Assembly: GCA_023431385.1 (NCBI GenBank)
Contig: JAEYWA010000145.1
Coordinates: 1 to 18,463, forward strand
Length of the DNA: 18,463 nt
Direction of reading: 5' to 3'
Origin: Bacillota bacterium
GTDB taxonomy: Bacteria; Bacillota; Clostridia; Acetivibrionales; DSM-1351
The notes below the pieces were generated by a model that saw nothing but the letters and a program-made list of their open reading frames with translations, was not told the origin of the DNA and did no database searches. Below, one piece after another: positions 16,256-18,463 of the stretch. Made by a program: the position numbers and the translations under genes. Numbering within the stretch: the stretch's first letter is position 1; each line of letters opens with the position of its first letter.

Positions 16256-17474
16256 ATTATTATGTGCTGCCCTAAGAAAAGACGTTGTCAGTTTTGAAAA
16301 GTATAGAGGACAGAACATTAATTGGCAGGAGATATACAAGGAGGCCAGGGCACACCAGGTACATACTTTGATTTATCCCATTATTAAAGAAGTTGATACA
16401 GAAATAGGGGTTGATAAAGAAGCTATGGAAGCCTGGAGGCAGTCAGTCATATCTTGCGGCTTTCAGATGATTTGCAACGAACTTTGGATAGGCGAAGTAA
16501 TAGAGATACTTAATTCTTATGAGATAAAAACCTTAGTTCTTAAGGGGATGGTTGTAAGTAAATGGTATCCCCACCCTGAACTCAGGACTATGGGGGACTC
16601 AGATATACTTGTGATGGAAAAAGACTTGAAAAAGGCAACCGAACTTCTTCAGGGAATGGGATATACCTCACAAAAGGATAGGAATACTAAACATATTGAG
16701 TTCTACAAGAAAAGTTTTATTGCTATAGAATTACACAGGCTTCTTGCAGATTACAACTTTATTAGAAATGCAGATTCACTTAATAATGATGCATGGAGTA
16801 AGCCGATGGAAATAAAACTCGGTAACACAAAGACCCTTGCACTATCGTGGGAAATGCAAATAATACATTGCTGTATACATATGGCTTCCCATATCTCCTA
16901 TGAGGGTATTGGCTTGAGGCAGCTGTGTGACCTGGTTATTATTGTTGAAAAGGGACGCAAGGAAATAAATTGGAATATTGTACAAGACAAGTCAATAAAA
17001 TATGGTGTTGACCAATTCATGAGTGCCATATTTACGGTATGTCACAAGCTTTTTAATTTAGAAATTCCGACTATTTTCTATAATCATGCACAGTCAAACG
17101 TATCAAATATAGATTTACTTATTGAGGACATTATTGACGGAGGTAATTTCGGTAGAAAAGATCTTCGACGTGTATCAGCAAACGTACTGGTAAACAACAC
17201 AAATGGCGGAGAAGGTCAAGAATACAGTAATAAACTAGTTAATGCCTTACATTTACTATTTCCTAGCAGAAATAAAATGTTGGCCAAATATAAATATATA
17301 TATGTTAAAAAATCTCCATTGCTGTTGCCCGCGGCGTGGATACACAGAATTGCCTTCGGTATTATCCGTAAGGACTATAAATTTGAACATAAAAAGGCAA
17401 TATTTCAGGACAATTCTTTAATTGATATGGCCAGCGACAGAAATAATCTTTTGGAATGGCTAAAACTAAGGTAA
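16227..17474 (+). CDS. NTP_transf_5-like nucleotidyltransferase family protein
   Basis: This roughly 415-residue protein matches the uncharacterised nucleotidyltransferase family usually labelled PF14907. It has LVLKGMVV (103-110), then a WYPHPELRTMGDSDILV stretch (113-129) in which R120, D124 and D126 form the GDxD-type metal site. Helical N- and C-terminal regions surround it. Members often sit in RiPP clusters, including paeninodin-type lasso loci, beside PqqD-like and HPr-kinase-like genes, but their reaction is generally not known. GGAGG at 16215-16219, 7 nt before ATG 16227, decides the start; an upstream in-frame ATG at 16155 falls inside the GT gene. It overlaps that gene by 29 nt and lies 52 nt ahead of the peptide gene, linking the two modules. 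Confidence 0.8.
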   Translation: MKEKDIILTELLCAALRKDVVSFEKYRGQNINWQEIYKEARAHQVHTLIYPIIKEVDTEIGVDKEAMEAWRQSVISCGFQMICNELWIGEVIEILNSYEIKTLVLKGMVVSKWYPHPELRTMGDSDILVMEKDLKKATELLQGMGYTSQKDRNTKHIEFYKKSFIAIELHRLLADYNFIRNADSLNNDAWSKPMEIKLGNTKTLALSWEMQIIHCCIHMASHISYEGIGLRQLCDLVIIVEKGRKEINWNIVQDKSIKYGVDQFMSAIFTVCHKLFNLEIPTIFYNHAQSNVSNIDLLIEDIIDGGNFGRKDLRRVSANVLVNNTNGGEGQEYSNKLVNALHLLFPSRNKMLAKYKYIYVKKSPLLLPAAWIHRIAFGIIRKDYKFEHKKAIFQDNSLIDMASDRNNLLEWLKLR

Positions 17475-17526
17475 AGGTAAAACATCAAGATAAAAATAAA
17501 GTTTTAATGCAAAAGGAGGCTGTTTT

Positions 17527-17721
17527 ATGAAAATGTATGTAAGACCAGAGATACTATTTATAAAACTTCGTGCTGAAGAAGGTATCGCATGCTTTGGATC
17601 AGGCGATGACCACCCCAAACATGGCGGTGGAAACAATGGAAAGCACAATGATGGTAAGAACCATGGTAAAAACCCAGGTGGTGGACGGAATGGTGGATGG
17701 GGTTGGTTTTTCCCTTGGTAA
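17527..17721 (+). CDS. Putative RiPP precursor peptide, Gly/His/Asn-rich
   Basis: This 64-residue peptide has an excellent ribosome binding site (AAAGGAGG, about 8 nt spacing). Residues 4-9 read YVRPEI, a YxxPxI motif like the leader motif bound by PqqD-like RRE proteins in lasso and related RiPP systems. The middle has AEEGIACFGSGDD with the only cysteine (C22). Residues 33-57 are a Gly/Asn/Lys/His repeat-like stretch with GK at 38-39, 43-44 and 47-48, and the end is aromatic (GGWGWFFPW). A PqqD-like gene follows and a PF14907-like gene precedes. A RiPP precursor is my inference. The long polar glycine-rich body is unlike known lasso cores, so a secreted or surface peptide is an alternative. 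Confidence 0.7.
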   Translation: MKMYVRPEILFIKLRAEEGIACFGSGDDHPKHGGGNNGKHNDGKNHGKNPGGGRNGGWGWFFPW

Positions 17722-17731
17722 AATCAACTTT

Positions 17732-17763
17732 GTTAAGGAACTTGTTGATAAGTTCAGCTTAAC
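17732..17763 (+). repeat. Strong stem-loop just after the precursor gene
   Basis: GTTAAGGAACTT (17732-17743) pairs with AAGTTC (17750-17755) and CTTAAC (17758-17763): 12 bp with a two-base AG bulge and a six-base loop. It starts 10 nt past the stop. With no T run behind it, it may stabilise or process the transcript so that the peptide is made in excess over downstream genes. Confidence 0.6.
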
Positions 17764-17782
17764 AAAAGACCATGCGTTCAGT

Positions 17783-17808
17783 AAAAACCCGCAAAGAGGC
17801 TTTTTATT
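17783..17808 (+). terminator. Weak intrinsic terminator candidate
   Basis: A run of five A and CC (17783-17789) can pair with GG (17798-17799) and five T (17801-17805), with one bulged C and an eight-base loop. The pairing is mostly A-T, so strength is doubtful. It could cause partial termination after the peptide gene. Confidence 0.35.
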
Positions 17809-17818
17809 ACTATTTGTA

Positions 17819-17887
17819 TACGCGCTTTTCGCGTAGATGGAGGTTAGCTCGAAAGACTTCGCTATTGCTCGTCTTACAAACTAACCT
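17819..17887 (+). repeat. Two adjacent inverted repeats in the intergenic region
   Basis: TACGCG (17819-17824) pairs with CGCGTA (17830-17835) around CTTTT. Directly after it, AGGTTAG (17841-17847) pairs with CTAACCT (17881-17887), enclosing AAGAC (17853-17857) and GTCTT (17871-17875). The bases ATGGAGGTTA at 17837-17846 recur at 18040-18049 in front of the PqqD-like gene, so this may be a decayed relative of the element there. Confidence 0.5.
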
Positions 17888-17901
17888 ATGAATTTATGGT
17901 C

Positions 17902-17954
17902 GTGCAAAATATTCAAAATATTTTCAAATACTATCAAATATTTTGAAAGCGCAC
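17902..17954 (+). repeat. AT-rich hairpin with 10-bp perfect stem
   Basis: CAAAATATTT (17914-17923) is exactly complementary to AAATATTTTG (17936-17945) around 12 bases. GTGC (17902-17905) and GCAC (17951-17954) can close it further out. The strand also shows four imperfect direct copies of a CAAAATATT-like unit. Function unknown; it could be a protein-binding site or an RNA stem. Confidence 0.45.
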
Positions 17955-17961
17955 ATGGCCA

Positions 17962-18051
17962 ATTAACCTCCTATATTCGCCTTATAGCGGATATAGGAGT
18001 AGACAATTTTCATTACATTTTATGGCTGCTATGCGGCTCATGGAGGTTAAT
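17962..18051 (+). promoter_or_regulatory. Structured leader element 1, pairs with the PqqD-like RBS
   Basis: ATTAACCTCC (17962-17971) is perfectly complementary over 10 bp to GGAGGTTAAT (18042-18051), which contains the ribosome binding site of the gene at 18055. Overlapping the left arm is a local hairpin, 17968-17980 with 17987-17999 (13 bp, one wobble, loop CTTATA). Forming it would release the ribosome site, so the two structures compete. A small hairpin GCTGC/GCGGC with a TAT loop lies at 18025-18037. A related element occurs at 18320. It could be a translational switch, or a palindromic mobile repeat that happens to supply the ribosome site. Confidence 0.6.
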
Positions 18052-18054
18052 ATT

Positions 18055-18318
18055 ATGCAAATTAAGAATGGATTTATGTTACGGGATATAGCAGGTCAGG
18101 CAGTGGTAGTACCTTTAGGCTCAAGGGTCGTAGAATTTAACGGAATTATGACTTTAAGCGAGAGTGGAGCTTTGCTTTGGAGAAAACTTGAAAATAACTC
18201 CTCTTTTGAGGAAATGGTTGAACTTCTGTTAACTGAGTATGATATTGACAAAGAAACTGCCAGCAAGGATGTAGAAAATTTTCTTGAGAGTATGAGAAGC
18301 AATAAAATACTTGAGTAA
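18055..18318 (+). CDS. PqqD-like / RiPP recognition element protein
   Basis: This 87-residue protein has the PqqD-family layout. A beta-rich N-terminal half (MQIKNGFMLRDIAG, then VVVPLG and FNGIMTLSESGALLW) is followed by helices with EEMVELLLTEYDID and DVENFLESM. Such winged-helix RRE proteins bind the leader of a ribosomal peptide and present it to modifying enzymes or a leader peptidase. The YxxPxI peptide 333 bp upstream is the obvious partner, and the radical SAM enzyme upstream or genes beyond the window edge could be the client. GGAGG at 18042-18046, 8 nt before ATG 18055, decides the start. The longer frame from 18022 would translate the structured element. Confidence 0.82.
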   Translation: MQIKNGFMLRDIAGQAVVVPLGSRVVEFNGIMTLSESGALLWRKLENNSSFEEMVELLLTEYDIDKETASKDVENFLESMRSNKILE

Positions 18319-18319
18319 T

Positions 18320-18422
18320 ATTAACCTCCTTTATTTGCCTTATAGCGATAGAGGAGTGAGCAATATTTCATAACTAGTATGTGGCCGCTATGTCGGCTCA
18401 AAGCCATAATATGGCTTAGGAG
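18320..18422 (+). promoter_or_regulatory. Structured leader element 2
   Basis: Starting one base after the PqqD-like stop, this element resembles element 1: ATTAACCTCC (18320-18329), a hairpin formed by 18326-18338 and 18345-18356 with the same CTTATA loop, then GCCG/CGGC (18384-18387 with 18394-18397). Several stem changes relative to element 1 keep pairing through G-T wobbles. Its right end differs: an AAGCCATA/TATGGCTT hairpin (18401-18417) abuts AGGAG (18418-18422), the ribosome site of the next gene, and CTCCT at 18326-18330 can pair with that AGGAG. Confidence 0.55.
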
Positions 18423-18429
18423 ACCAACT

Positions 18430-18463
18430 ATGAATTGTCAAGTAAAAAAAGATTTAAATTGTG
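18430..18463 (+). CDS. Start of an unidentified gene, cut by the window edge
   Basis: ATG at 18430 is preceded by AGGAG (18418-18422) with 7 nt spacing. Eleven codons are visible, reading MNCQVKKDLNC, with two cysteines. This is too little to name a family. Because it follows the precursor and PqqD-like genes in the same direction, it may be a peptide-modifying enzyme, a transporter or another small peptide. Confidence 0.55.
   Translation, partial: MNCQVKKDLNC

Noticed and set aside
17570..17836. 88-codon open frame overlapping the precursor peptide
   Set aside because: It lies out of frame over the Gly-rich peptide gene, has no good ribosome site, and runs through the stem-loops. The 17527 frame has a strong site and a recognisable leader motif.
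17962..18051. Known riboswitch (for example c-di-GMP type)
   Set aside because: I could not match conserved core sequences of any riboswitch class I know. It remains an unassigned structured element.
18022..18054. In-frame upstream ATG extending the PqqD-like protein by 11 residues, and a comparable in-frame ATG at 18379 before the last gene
   Set aside because: Both fall inside structured elements, while the chosen ATGs at 18055 and 18430 have well-placed GGAGG or AGGAG. The PqqD-family domain also begins at 18055.
17888..18091. 67-codon open frame before the PqqD-like gene
   Set aside because: It has no ribosome site and covers the AT-rich hairpin and structured element 1. Its sequence shows no domain.
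17962..18422. CRISPR-like repeats
   Set aside because: There are only two related units, spaced by a whole gene and of unequal sequence. No regular repeat-spacer pattern and no cas genes are present.

Overview
The window is AT-rich, and every credible gene lies on the + strand with strong GGAGG-type ribosome binding sites. This fits a low-GC Firmicute. The LoaP-type antiterminator, the Gram-positive split Wzz/kinase pair and the overall style suggest a Clostridia member, perhaps a Ruminiclostridium-like cellulolytic species. The genus is inference only; no marker gene is present.

Region 1 (1-814) is a control region. A sigma-A-like promoter (54-81) drives a NusG paralog of the LoaP type (147-668). 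A 146-nt leader follows with at least three hairpins, one capped by a UUCG tetraloop and one followed by a short T run. This is the layout expected for processive antitermination of a long operon.

Region 2 (815-13481) is an exopolysaccharide (EPS) or capsule operon. It holds a Wzz-type chain-length/kinase-modulator protein, a BY-type tyrosine kinase, UDP-glucose 6-dehydrogenase, a membrane O-acyltransferase, a MurJ/MviN-type flippase, a GT2 and two GT4 glycosyltransferases, an O-antigen ligase/polymerase-type membrane protein, a hexapeptide acyltransferase and a secreted parallel beta-helix protein. Several genes overlap or nearly abut. A hairpin terminator candidate follows the beta-helix gene.

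Region 3 (13578-17474) continues in the same direction with a CysE-like acetyltransferase, a radical SAM protein with a Cys-rich C-terminal domain, a third GT4 and an NTP_transf_5-like nucleotidyltransferase.

Region 4 (17475-18463) looks like the start of a ribosomal-peptide (RiPP) module. A 64-residue peptide has a YxxPxI leader-like motif, a Gly/Asn/His/Lys-rich body and an aromatic C-terminus. After it come a 333-bp intergenic region packed with inverted repeats, a PqqD/RRE-like protein of 87 residues, and the first codons of another gene cut by the window edge. Two related structured elements (17962-18051 and 18320-18422) precede the last two genes. The first can pair perfectly with the ribosome binding site of the PqqD-like gene. 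The physical linkage of EPS assembly, a radical SAM enzyme, a nucleotidyltransferase and a RiPP-like precursor plus RRE, together with these paired RNA elements, is the most unusual aspect of the window.
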